Of a stretch of 44,984 nucleotides of DNA, positions 1-7,761 are shown one piece after another. Location: NCBI RefSeq assembly GCF_004403465.1, contig NZ_SOGQ01000048.1, forward strand, positions 1 to 44,984, read 5' to 3'. Numbering within the stretch: the stretch's first letter is position 1; every line of letters begins with the position of its first letter. The DNA is from Cryobacterium sinapicolor (GTDB lineage Bacteria; Actinomycetota; Actinomycetes; Actinomycetales; Microbacteriaceae). Both the position numbers and the translations under genes were made by a program. The notes under the pieces are model-generated. The model saw only the letters and a list, made by a program, of their open reading frames with translations, did not search any database and was not told where the DNA came from.

Positions 1-1
1 C

Positions 2-109
2 GCATACCAAGACTGGATCCATAGCTACAATCACCACAGGCCCCATACCGGCATCGGCGGCAAATCACCCATCGACCGCGTTCACAACGTCAATGGGAAG
101 AACAGCTAG
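2..109 (+). mobile_element. IS481-family transposase, C-terminal fragment cut by the window start
   Basis: The frame from base 2 to the TAG at 107-109 gives 35 residues containing DWIHSYNHHRPHTGIGG followed by KSPIDRVHNV. This is the usual end of the DDE transposases of the IS481/IS3 group, with the conserved W-x(3)-YN-x(2)-RPH-x(4)-GG-x-P pattern just after the catalytic glutamate. The catalytic residues and the upstream part lie outside the window, so whether the transposase is intact is unknown. Its stop codon lies inside the 3' end of the opposite-strand YdjM-like gene (65-889), which suggests that the insertion sequence replaced the original end of that gene. I could not identify the terminal inverted repeat. 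Confidence 0.8.
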
Positions 110-889
110 CACGGCCTCCAGGTTGACGTCCCACGTCTCCAGCAGTGCGAACAGCAGGCCGTAGCCCGCATAGGCGGTGACCGGGATGAGCAGTAGCCAC
201 TCGCGCAGCGAGCCGGCGTTGCCCAGCACCGGCACGGACCAGTAGCCGCCCGACGACCACATCTGCTCGAGCACCGGCACCCGGCGCCACCATCTGGGCG
301 GTTTCGGGATCCACGGCCAGAACAGGGGAAGCCCGCCGGTGGTGAGCAGGTCGCCCAGCAGGTGCACGCCATAGCCCAGCGTGAAGCAGACCACGAACCA
401 CGACTGCTGCTCGGGGGCGAAGACCGCGATGAAGGCCGCCACGGCGAAGCCGATCACCCACGCCAGCCCCCACGACCCCCTCGAGAGGCCCAGTACCTTG
501 GCCGCGAAGGCGATCGCCGCGGCGCTCATCAGGGCCGGGCCGACGCGCACGGGCTCCGTCGCCCAGACCGGCTCCCAGAGCACGAGCCCGATCACGCTTG
601 CGAGCAGCCACGCCGAGGCGAGGCCGAGCAGGCTGTGCAGGCCGTGGCGGTGCCCGCCGGACGCCCGGGAGATCCCCGTGGTAACCAGCCGGCCGAGGAA
701 CGGGACGGACTGGGAGACGGTGGCCGAGGTGTGGTCGGCGTCGGCGAGGAGGGCCGCCCCGGCGCAGAGCAGGGAGCCGGCGACCGTGCCGACGGGCGTC
801 ACGGGGAAGAGCCCGAGACCGTGCCCCGCGGTCGCCGTGACGGCGATCCAGGCGGCGGCCCCGGTCATGGCATGGTGTGCACCCATCAT
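65..889 (-). CDS. YdjM-like membrane-bound metal-dependent hydrolase, C-terminus possibly altered by an IS
   Basis: The 274-residue protein has the pattern of the YdjM/DUF457 family of inner-membrane putative metal-dependent hydrolases. An HH pair stands in the first ten residues (GAHHAM). An LLADADHTS motif, a GGHRHGLHS motif and a C-terminal GVHLLGDLLTTGG motif follow. Histidines and aspartates of such motifs are thought to bind metal. Several hydrophobic segments alternate with these motifs, so the protein is probably integral to the membrane. The substrate of this family is not established. The last dozen or so codons overlap the 3' end of an IS481-type transposase on the other strand, so the native C-terminus may have been lost. 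I chose the upstream ATG at 887-889; a second ATG directly follows it. Confidence 0.75.
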   Translation of the reverse strand: MMGAHHAMTGAAAWIAVTATAGHGLGLFPVTPVGTVAGSLLCAGAALLADADHTSATVSQSVPFLGRLVTTGISRASGGHRHGLHSLLGLASAWLLASVIGLVLWEPVWATEPVRVGPALMSAAAIAFAAKVLGLSRGSWGLAWVIGFAVAAFIAVFAPEQQSWFVVCFTLGYGVHLLGDLLTTGGLPLFWPWIPKPPRWWRRVPVLEQMWSSGGYWSVPVLGNAGSLREWLLLIPVTAYAGYGLLFALLETWDVNLEAVLAVLPIDVVNAVDG

Positions 890-993
890 GAGAGGGGGTC
901 CTAACTGGTTCAGGCCGTCGGGGGCATGCCGAGCCTCGACTGGGCCGATTCAACTGTAGGTGGATTCCGTTCCCCGCCCGTGCCGGCCGGCAC

Positions 994-999
994 TAGCGT
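994..999 (+). promoter_or_regulatory. Candidate -10 box for leaderless dipeptidase mRNA
   Basis: TAGCGT lies six bases before the ATG at 1006, the spacing that places a transcription start at the A of the start codon. No good Shine-Dalgarno sequence lies between them. The same arrangement recurs at several other genes in this window. No clear -35 box is visible. Confidence 0.4.
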
Positions 1000-1005
1000 G
1001 GTGGC

Positions 1006-2160
1006 ATGAACACACCTGTTCCGTCCGCGCCCGCGCCCGGCGCAGCATCCGTCGCATCCTTCGCAGCGTCGGTCGCGGCGTCGGTCGTGATGGAGCAGGC
1101 GCTCACCCTGGTCCCACTGATCGACGGTCACAACGACTGGGCATGGGAGTGCCGGCAGAGCCGGGACTCCTCCGTGGAGGGGCTCGAGGGCGGTCTGGTC
1201 ACCGACACCGACATCAAGCGGCTCCGCGCCGGGCGGGTCGGAGCGCAGTTCTGGTCGGTCTACGTGAGCGACGACCACCACGGCGCCGACGCCGTGCAGG
1301 GCACGCTCGAGCAGATCGATTGGGTCTACCGGCTCGCCGCGCGCTACCCCGACGACTTCGGCATCGCGCGGAGCGCCGCCGACGTGGAGACCGCCCGCGC
1401 GGCCGGGCGCATCGCCTCGCTGCTCGGTGCCGAGGGCGGGCACAGCCTCAACGACTCCCCGGCCGTGCTGCGCATGTTCGCCAGGCTCGGCGTGCGCTAC
1501 CTCACCCTCACTCACGCGCACAACACGTCCTGGGCCGATTCAGGCACCGACGCACCCGAGCACGGCGGTCTCACGGCCCGCGGCGTCGACTACGTGCGCG
1601 AACTGAACCGGCTGGGCATGCTGGTCGACCTCTCGCATGTCTCCCCGGCCACCGCGCATGCGGCGCTCGACGCCTCCGACTCGCCCGTCATCTTCAGCCA
1701 CAGTTCCTGCCGGGCCCTCAGCGACCATCCGCGCAATGTGCCCGACGGCGTGCTTCGGCGCCTGGCCGCCAACGGTGGGGTGCTGATGCTCACTTTCGTG
1801 CCCCAGTTCCTGTCCGAGGACTACTCGGCTTGGTTCGAGGGTGAGCGAACCGGACCGGCCCCCGTGGTGACGCTGACGGATGTCGCCGACCACGTCGAGC
1901 ACGCCCGCCGCGTTGCCGGGGTGGACCACATCGGCCTCGGCGGCGACTTCGACGGCACCGACGAGTTCCCCGCCGGCCTCGAGGGCGTCGACGGCTACCC
2001 CGCGCTGCTGGGTGAGCTGGCCCGGCGCGACTGGCCGGCCGCCGACCTCGCCGCCCTGGCCGGCGCCAACGTGCTGCGGGTGCTGCGCGAGACGGATGCC
2101 GCGTTCGCGGCGGCCGGACACGCGGCATCCGGTGCCTCGGTGCCCCGGTTGGTGCGCTGA
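1006..2160 (+). CDS. Membrane dipeptidase, renal dipeptidase type (peptidase family M19)
   Basis: This is a 384-residue zinc dipeptidase of family M19, which hydrolyses dipeptides including L-D substrates. The motifs occur in family order: DGHND with metal ligands H42 and D44, a GAEGG motif with the bridging glutamate E143, LTHAHN at 168-173, VDLSH ending at H211, a following FSHSS motif, and GLGGDFDG near the C-terminus. The length fits the family. There is no lipobox and no convincing signal peptide; the alanine-rich first 30 residues are low complexity, so the enzyme is probably cytoplasmic. The start is the ATG six bases after a candidate -10 box. The gene stands alone on the plus strand, 58 bases before an SGNH hydrolase gene. 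Confidence 0.9.
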   Translation: MNTPVPSAPAPGAASVASFAASVAASVVMEQALTLVPLIDGHNDWAWECRQSRDSSVEGLEGGLVTDTDIKRLRAGRVGAQFWSVYVSDDHHGADAVQGTLEQIDWVYRLAARYPDDFGIARSAADVETARAAGRIASLLGAEGGHSLNDSPAVLRMFARLGVRYLTLTHAHNTSWADSGTDAPEHGGLTARGVDYVRELNRLGMLVDLSHVSPATAHAALDASDSPVIFSHSSCRALSDHPRNVPDGVLRRLAANGGVLMLTFVPQFLSEDYSAWFEGERTGPAPVVTLTDVADHVEHARRVAGVDHIGLGGDFDGTDEFPAGLEGVDGYPALLGELARRDWPAADLAALAGANVLRVLRETDAAFAAAGHAASGASVPRLVR

Positions 2161-2218
2161 GCATGCCGGGCGCGCGCGTGCGACCAACCCGGACGTCGAC
2201 CCGCTCCGAATCAGTGTC

Positions 2219-2923
2219 ATGACTCCCGCCCGACGTCCCGCCGTCATCCTTTGGATCGCCGCCGTGCTGCTCGCGGGGGCGGCGGTCAGCACCGTTCTCG
2301 CCCTGGGCGGCGTTCTGAGCCGTGGTCCGGGCGAGGCCGACCCGGGCTCCGCGGCTCGCGCCCCGGGTGAGACCGTGGTCGCCTTCTACGGCGACTCCTA
2401 CACGCGCGGCACCGGCGCGACGGCCACGGACAGTCGCTGGTCGACCATCGTCTCCGCCGAGCGCGGCTGGACCGAGGTCAACCCGAGCCGCAACGGCCTC
2501 GGCTTCGTGAACCAGCGGCGGGCGGGCGACGACCTGGTCGACCAGATCATCGCGGCCCGGCCCGACATCGTGATCAGTACCATGGGGCTCAACGACAATT
2601 TCTCGATGCCGTCCCGCGCCGACGAGATCGAGGCGGCGATCATCAGCGACTTCGAGACGATCCGGGTGGCCCTGCCCGAGGCTCGGCTCATCGTCGTGGA
2701 GCCGTTCTGGTACACCGAGGAGCGTCCGGACTCGGTGGACCAGATCATCGGCTGGGTGCAGGCGGCCGCGCTCGCCGCAGACGCCGACTACATTCCCGGG
2801 GCCTCGCACTGGCTCGACGGGCACCCCGAGTGGATGGCCGACGACGGCCTCCACCCCAACGACGCCGGCTATGCGTCCCTCGCCGGGCGAATGGATGCGG
2901 AGCTCGCCAAACTGGGGCTGTAG
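2219..2923 (+). CDS. Exported SGNH/GDSL-type hydrolase
   Basis: From the ATG at 2219 the protein is 234 residues long. A hydrophobic segment at about residues 8-31 looks like a signal peptide or anchor. Block I is GDSY at 58-61 with the nucleophile S60, a GLNDN motif is close to block III, and block V is DGLHPND with D209 and H212 completing the catalytic triad. This fold covers esterases, lipases and acetyl-hydrolases; the substrate cannot be told. The reading frame is open far upstream, but only this start gives a proper exported N-terminus. It may be co-transcribed with the dipeptidase gene upstream. It is followed by a long repeat-rich gap. Confidence 0.85.
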   Translation: MTPARRPAVILWIAAVLLAGAAVSTVLALGGVLSRGPGEADPGSAARAPGETVVAFYGDSYTRGTGATATDSRWSTIVSAERGWTEVNPSRNGLGFVNQRRAGDDLVDQIIAARPDIVISTMGLNDNFSMPSRADEIEAAIISDFETIRVALPEARLIVVEPFWYTEERPDSVDQIIGWVQAAALAADADYIPGASHWLDGHPEWMADDGLHPNDAGYASLAGRMDAELAKLGL

Positions 2924-2960
2924 CCGTTCTTCCCCCCGGAGGTCATCCCGCGCGATCGGT

Positions 2961-3060
2961 TGCCTCGCTCCCGGACTGCCGTACCTGCCTCGCTCCCGGA
3001 CTGCCGTACCTGCCTCGCTCCCGGACTGCCGTACCTGCCTCGCTCCCGGACTGCCGAACC
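2961..3060 (+). repeat. Four tandem copies of a 25-bp repeat
   Basis: A 25-bp unit beginning TGCCTCGCTCCCGGACTGCC is repeated head to tail four times (starts 2961, 2986, 3011, 3036). The first three copies are identical and the fourth differs by one base near its end. There is no spacer, so this is a minisatellite-type tandem repeat and not a CRISPR array. It lies 37 bases after the SGNH hydrolase stop codon in a stretch with no convincing gene. Confidence 0.95.
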
Positions 3061-3119
3061 TGCCGCACCGCGTGGACGCCGGTTCGGCCGAGGCGGGGCA
3101 CCGCGCCCGGCGTCGAACC

Positions 3120-3196
3120 AATTCGACGGAGATTTTGGTTCAGAACCGCTTTTTCGGCCGATTCGGGGTCGATTCCGGCAAAATCTCCGTCGAATT
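3120..3196 (+). repeat. 77-bp hairpin element, copy 1 of 2
   Basis: Perfect 18-base inverted repeats AATTCGACGGAGATTTTG (3120-3137) and its complement (3179-3196) enclose 41 bases. A second element with the same arms, the same 41-base interior length and about 60 per cent matching interior bases lies at 32879-32955 in the same orientation. Both are intergenic. The form resembles a small MITE or a dispersed palindromic repeat. The rest of the 2924-3473 gap, including 3197-3463, shows no gene that I can support. Confidence 0.85.
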
Positions 3197-3473
3197 CGTT
3201 GGTGCGAGGGCTGCTGAAGGGCCGCGGACGCCCCAATCGGCGACCCTGATCGCGGAAAGACTGGGTCGGGCCATTCCTTCGCGCTGAACCGAAAAGTTCG
3301 AGGGGTGCGAGCTGCGTCGCACCCCGCACCGTCGTCGGTTCGCGTGGGACGGAACTGCCGAGCTCGGCGGGGGGCTGGTCCTCCCCAAAGGGCGACGCGG
3401 CGCCGACCGCACAGTCTTCCGTCATAGCGAGTGCCGGGCGTGCCGGCCCGCCACGCTGGGGGCGGAGGTGCTC

Positions 3474-3830
3474 GTGGCACGCAAAGACGAACTGGGCAGG
3501 CAGGGCGAGGAGTGCGCCGCGGTCTTCCTCGCCGACGCCGGCTACCGGGTGGTGGAGCGCAACTGGCGCTGCGGTCAGGGTGAGATCGACCTGGTCGCCG
3601 AGATCGGGGGAGAGATCGTCTTCGTCGAGGTGAAGACGCGCTCGGGAACCCGCTTCGGGCATCCGTTCGAGGCCATCACGGTCGCCAAACTCGGCCGGCT
3701 GCGTCGTCTCGCGGCGGCCTGGTGCGAGCAGGCGGATGCCCGGCCCGCGCGCATCCGCGTCGATGCGATCGCCGTGATCATCCGCCCCGGCACCGAACCC
3801 GTGATCGAGCACCTGACGGGGGTGTTCTGA
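3474..3830 (+). CDS. YraN family (UPF0102) putative endonuclease-fold protein
   Basis: The 118-residue protein carries the YraN signature: GRQGEE near the N-terminus, GQGEIDLVA, and VEVKTR. These supply the glutamate, aspartate and E-x-K residues of a RecB/Holliday-resolvase-like nuclease core. Its cellular role is unproven, but it is very often encoded next to comM and dprA, as here. I prefer the GTG at 3474, which is five bases after a GGAGG sequence; the GTG at 3468 overlaps that ribosome-binding site. The stop codon overlaps the comM start by one base (TGATG), so the two genes should be translationally coupled. Confidence 0.85.
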   Translation: MARKDELGRQGEECAAVFLADAGYRVVERNWRCGQGEIDLVAEIGGEIVFVEVKTRSGTRFGHPFEAITVAKLGRLRRLAAAWCEQADARPARIRVDAIAVIIRPGTEPVIEHLTGVF

Positions 3831-5284
3831 TGGGGCTCGCCCGCACGCATGCGGTGGCCCTCGTTGGGCTGACCGGGGCGCTGGTCGAGGTGGAGGCGGA
3901 CATCTCCGGGCAGCTGCCGGGCATCATCCTGATCGGGCTGCCCGATGCGGCCCTGTCGGAGGCGACCGAGCGCGTGCGCGCGGCGGCCAAGAACTCCGGC
4001 TGCCCGCTCACCCGCAACAAACTCACCGTCAACCTCTCCCCGGCGTCGCTGCCGAAGCACGGATCGGGCTTCGACCTCGCGATCGCGCTGGCCTGCCTCG
4101 GGGCCGACCAGATGGTCTCGGCAGGGTCGGTTGGCCGGGTGGTGCACATCGGCGAGCTGGCCCTCGACGGGCGGCTGCGGCCGACGCCGGGCATGCTGCC
4201 GGCCGTGATCGCGGCCTCCCGGCTCGGCCACGGTACGGTGATGGTGCCGGCCGGCAATGTGGAGGAAGCGTCCCTCGTGCCGGGCGTGCGGGTGATCGGC
4301 GTCGCCTCCCTGAGGGACGCCGCCATCTGGCACGGCGCCACGCTCGCCCCGATCCCGGTCGACCCCATCCTGGTTCCCCGTGACGCCGCGGCAGAAGCGG
4401 CCGAACCCGACCTGGCCGACATCATCGGCAATGACGATGCGATCCTGGCGATGCAGATCGCGGCGGCCGGCGGGCACCACGTGTTCATGGTGGGGCCGCC
4501 CGGCGCCGGCAAGACCATGCTGGCGGCCCGGCTGCCGGGTCTGCTACCCGACCTCGACCCGGAGGCCTCCCTAGAGGTCAGTTCCCTGCGGTCGCTCAGC
4601 GGCCGCGCCGTCGGGCACGCCCTGATCACCCGTCCGCCGCTCGAGGCCCCACACCACACAGTCACGGCTGCGGCCATGGTCGGCGGCGGCAGCGGGCAGA
4701 TCCGGCCCGGTGCCGCCGCGCGCGCCTCGCACGGGGTGCTCTTCCTCGATGAGGCTCCCGAATTCGCGTCGGCGGTGCTCGACGCGCTCCGGCAGCCGCT
4801 GGAATCCGGGATGATCAGCATCCACCGCGCCAATGCGGTCGCGCACTTCCCGGCCCGCTTCCAACTCGTGATGGCGGCCAACCCGTGCCCGTGTGGCCAG
4901 TACGGCGCTCCCGACCTGGACTGCACCTGCCCGCCGAGTTCCCGGCGCCGCTACCTGGCGCGCATCTCGGGGCCGCTGCTCGACCGCATCGACATCCAGC
5001 TGAAGGTGCAGCGAATCACCGCCGCCCAACTGCGGCTCGCCGCCGAGACGCCGCGCCTGGTCAGCGCGGTCGCCCGCGGACGGGTGGTAGAGGCACGTGC
5101 CGCCGCGGCCCATCGCCTCGCCGGCACACCGTGGGCGCTCAACTCCGACGTGCCTGGCCCCTGGCTGCGCGGCCCCGCGGCCCGGCTCGGCGGCGCGGCC
5201 ACGGCCATCCTCGACCGTGCGCTCGAGCGCGGTGGCATCACCATGCGCGGCTACGACCGCGTGCTGCGGGTGGCTTGCGTATGA
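3830..5284 (+). pseudogene. comM: ComM (Mg-chelatase-like AAA+ helicase), 3' end cut off by the integrative element
   Basis: ComM is a hexameric AAA+ branch-migration helicase that helps integrate DNA taken up by transformation; it is named after the Mg-chelatase fold. The N-terminal ChlI-like domain, Walker A (GPPGAGKT, residues 222-229), Walker B in VLFLDEAPEF, and the cysteine-containing NPCPCGQYG and CTCPPS motifs are all present. The frame reads correctly to V-A (5270-5275), then enters the element and stops after C-V, giving 484 residues. The true last 29 residues lie at 13144-13230, beyond the element. Joined across the shared core the protein would have 511 residues, a normal length. 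The loss removes the end of the C-terminal helical domain, so the protein may be inactive, though only about six per cent is missing. Confidence 0.93.
5270..5277 (+). other. attL core of the integrative element
   Basis: GTGGCTTG occurs here, where the ComM reading frame ends, and again at 13138-13145, where it resumes. Between the two copies lie 7868 bp per core period. A short common core of this sort is what large serine recombinases leave. The crossover dinucleotide cannot be fixed from one genome. Confidence 0.85.
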
Positions 5285-5290
5285 CTAAGA

Positions 5291-5296
5291 CATACT
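5291..5296 (+). promoter_or_regulatory. Candidate -10 box of the recombinase gene, altered by integration
   Basis: CATACT stands six bases before the ATG of the recombinase, as for leaderless genes elsewhere in the window. At 17-bp spacing the -35 position (5268-5273) reads GGGTGG in the integrated state. In the excised circle, where 13136-13137 (TT) join the core, it would read TTGTGG. This is a reading of sequence only. Confidence 0.3.
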
Positions 5297-5302
5297 TCAG
5301 AT

Positions 5303-6829
5303 ATGCCCCGTATAGCGATTTACCTCCGCCAGTCCAAGGCCGTCGAAGGCGACGAGCTCGCGATCGACCGACAGCGCGAGAACTGCCTTGCACGCGCGAC
5401 GGGGAAGGGATGGACGGTCGACAATGCCGCGATTTACGTCGATAACAACGTCTCGGCCTCGTCTGAGAAGGTCCGCCCCGCTTACCAACGCATGATCGCC
5501 GACGTGAAGGCGCGGAAGTTCGACGTCGTGATCGCGTGGAACCTTGACCGGCTGACGCGTCGGCCCCGCGAGATCGAGGACTGGATCGACCTCAACGAGC
5601 GATACGGCGTGAACCTCATGACCAGCGAGGGGACCGAGCCGATCGACCTCTCGACCGAGACTGGGCGACTCATGCTCCGGGTTACGTCGAGCGTCGCGCG
5701 CATGGAGGTCGAGCGGAAGGGCCGCCGCCAGAAGGAAAGCAACGCGCAGTCTCGCGAGCTCGGACTCCCTCCGACAGGTCGGCGTGCGTTCGGATACTCT
5801 GCTCTCGGAGCGGGCGCGAAGGGCGTCCAGTCGACGAGGCTCGGCGCCGGGGGCACGGAATACCCGGCCTACGGTCACGAGCCGATCGTCGAGGAGGCCG
5901 CCGCGATCCGTCGAGGGTTCGACCTCCTCCTCGCGGGCGCTTCGCTCGGGACCGTGGCGCGTGCGTGGACCGCATCCGGCCTCACGACGACGACGGGGAA
6001 GGCGTGGGGACAGAACACCGTGCGCGGAGTGCTTACCAATCCTCGATACGCCGCTCTCGTGGCCCTTCCGCGGGAGATGGGGACCACCGGCCACCGAGCC
6101 AACCGCTACGACCTCGCGGCGCTCACGCCGGGCGGCTGGGAGCCGATCGTCGGCGTCGAGACGTGGACCGCGGCGAGCGAGATCCTCCGCGACCCCTCCC
6201 GGCGCAAGACCAGCGGAGCGCCCCGGCGCTGGCTCCTCTCCGGCCTCGCGACGTGCGCCGTTGTCGTCGAGGGCGGGGGAGTGTGCGGCGCTCCCATGAA
6301 GGCCGGGGCGACGCGCGACAAGGTCGCCGTCTACCGGTGCTCGGCGAGCTACCACCTCGCGCGGAAGGCCGACGTCGCCGATGAGCTCGTCTCTCATACG
6401 GTCATGGCCCGGCTCTCCCGATCGGATGCCGTCGAGCTTCTCGCTAACCACGAGGCTCCCGATCGTGCGGCCCTGAGCGCCGAGCTCACGGCCCTACAGG
6501 CTCGGCTCGGCAACGTGGCCGACCTCGTCGCCGACGGTACGCTCACGAAGGATCAGGCGCGGTCTTCGGTGGCACGCCTCCGAGGTCAGGCCGCCGAGCT
6601 CACGGCACGGCTCACCGACGCCGGGAAGGTCGACACGCTTGGGCCGCTGATCCACGCCGCCAATATCCGGGAGGCGTGGGCGGCCCTCTCCGTCGACGTG
6701 CAGCGCGCCGTCGTCGCGGCCCTGTACCGGGTCGAGTTCGCCACTCCAGGGCGCGGCACCCGGCCGCCCGCCGACGACGAGGGACGCCGCGACCACACCC
6801 GCCGAAGCGTCGCCCTGATCCCTCGCTGA
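5303..6829 (+). CDS. Large serine recombinase (integrase) of the element
   Basis: The 508-residue protein has the three parts of a large serine recombinase. The N-terminal resolvase fold contains YLRQS with the nucleophile S11, then DRQREN and AWNLDRLTR with conserved arginines. The middle recombinase domain contains GRRAFGYSA and a conserved region around NTVRGVLTNPRYA. A zinc-ribbon region has C318, C328, C346 and H351, followed by a coiled-coil segment (about 390-430) rich in Leu and Ala that includes LSAELTALQARL. Enzymes of this kind catalyse directional attP x attB recombination; excision needs a separate directionality factor. The gene begins 25 bases inside attL, the usual position for the integrase of such elements, and reads into the element. 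Confidence 0.93.
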   Translation: MPRIAIYLRQSKAVEGDELAIDRQRENCLARATGKGWTVDNAAIYVDNNVSASSEKVRPAYQRMIADVKARKFDVVIAWNLDRLTRRPREIEDWIDLNERYGVNLMTSEGTEPIDLSTETGRLMLRVTSSVARMEVERKGRRQKESNAQSRELGLPPTGRRAFGYSALGAGAKGVQSTRLGAGGTEYPAYGHEPIVEEAAAIRRGFDLLLAGASLGTVARAWTASGLTTTTGKAWGQNTVRGVLTNPRYAALVALPREMGTTGHRANRYDLAALTPGGWEPIVGVETWTAASEILRDPSRRKTSGAPRRWLLSGLATCAVVVEGGGVCGAPMKAGATRDKVAVYRCSASYHLARKADVADELVSHTVMARLSRSDAVELLANHEAPDRAALSAELTALQARLGNVADLVADGTLTKDQARSSVARLRGQAAELTARLTDAGKVDTLGPLIHAANIREAWAALSVDVQRAVVAALYRVEFATPGRGTRPPADDEGRRDHTRRSVALIPR

Positions 6830-7220
6830 GCTACGCCCCGCGCACCAATCGGCAACGGTTGACCCGTGGGGCGTAACTCGGGCGTCAAGCGGAGGCGCCC
6901 CTCCTCGGCTAGTGCCACTCCTCTGGCTCCAGGCCGCCGCCTCGCGGTCGTTGAGCGCGTAGGCGTCCACGAGGCCGTCGGCGGGTGTCGAGGCTCCAGG
7001 CGAGGACGGCCTCGTGGGGCTCTCGCTGACCAATCCGGGGCGCTCCCGCGACCTTCCGAGGAGCTCTTCGAGCGGGCGCGCAGACCGCCGGATTCCCGAG
7101 GAGCCCGCCGCTTGCATTTCGCCGCCCGGCGACGGCCCCGGCGGGGGGCCACTCGATCGGCCTCCCAATCTCTCCCCGTCGTCCCCGTTTCCCTGATGTC
7201 AGATCGGGGCATATCAAGCC
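6830..7220. other. Gene-free stretch after the recombinase gene
   Basis: Very GC-rich sequence follows the recombinase stop. Frames are open on both strands, but none has a ribosome-binding site or a recognisable motif. One minus-strand frame contains a short protein-like run (DGLVDAYALNDREAAAW), so a decayed gene is possible. Together with the repeats that follow, no gene can be supported between 6830 and 7761. Confidence 0.5.
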
Positions 7221-7242
7221 CTCTATCCCTAAAGGGATAGAG
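7221..7242. promoter_or_regulatory. 22-bp dyad, candidate operator
   Basis: Arms CTCTATCCCT (7221-7230) and AGGGATAGAG (7233-7242) are exact complements separated by AA. It lies just left of the hexamer cluster. A compact, near-continuous palindrome suits a dimeric DNA-binding protein better than a terminator, since no T-run follows. Confidence 0.5.
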
Positions 7243-7248
7243 AACGTC

Positions 7249-7433
7249 TTGACATTGGTTGCCGGGTGTCAAATTGGCCTTTGACATTGACAGCGTCCAA
7301 ACCCCCTAGATCCCCTATATTTACAGGGTTGTCAAATGTCAAAGGCCCCTCTTTGACATCGTTTGATAACCCCCGTTCTGATGTCAAGAATGGCCTTTGA
7401 CATGCCCCCCAATGTCAAACCCGTTTCTTGACA
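7249..7433. repeat. Cluster of 11 TTGACA/TGTCAA hexamers, iteron-like
   Basis: TTGACA begins at 7249, 7281, 7287, 7353, 7397 and 7428; its complement TGTCAA begins at 7267, 7330, 7337, 7382 and 7413. A longer form, GGCCTTTGACAT, occurs directly near 7277 and 7393 and inverted at 7336-7347. Chance would give about 0.1 such hexamers in this length. The stretch is AT-richer than its surroundings. It lies upstream of an operon encoding a RepA-like ATPase and an HTH protein, so it may be a replication origin or a multi-site operator. Confidence 0.85.
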
Positions 7434-7564
7434 TCAGGACGGACCATTTCGACCGCCTCCAGCGCCGAGCAAGCGGCCCTCGACGGCCCCGGCGACGACC
7501 GCGCCGAACCAACTCCAGACCGAAGCCGAGGCAAGCCTCCGGATAATTACAGTTTCGTAACATC

Positions 7565-7606
7565 GGAGGAATTCCTCCACTTGTTGCTAGTTAAACCGGT
7601 TGCTAG
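7565..7606 (+). promoter_or_regulatory. Palindrome and paired GTTGCTAG sites before the element operon
   Basis: The 14-bp palindrome GGAGGAATTCCTCC (7565-7578) is followed by two direct copies of GTTGCTAG at 7583-7590 and 7599-7606. These copies start 16 bases apart, about one and a half helical turns. A TAGTGT sequence at 7610-7615 could be a -10 box. This is a plausible control region for the operon starting at 7762, although no complete promoter is evident. Confidence 0.4.
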
Positions 7607-7761
7607 CGGTAGTGTTTGAACGTCGGCGAAAGTCGGCCCCTCGAAGGAACGATGCACGTCTTCGGATCAGGGATGCAGGCATCGGTGACTGACTAACGGC
7701 GAATCTCGCCGCAGCCCGACTCTGGCCAGACAGAGCAACTCAATCTCATTGAGGTGCTCCT

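Noticed and set aside
2961..3060. Possible CRISPR array
   Set aside because: The repeats are contiguous with no spacers, and no cas genes are present.
1790..3121. 443-residue minus-strand frame across the dipeptidase, the SGNH hydrolase and the 25-bp repeats
   Set aside because: It is antisense to two recognised genes and shows no domain.
6494..7287. Long minus-strand frames after and inside the recombinase gene
   Set aside because: They overlap the clear recombinase frame or lack start signals and motifs; high GC leaves many antisense frames open.
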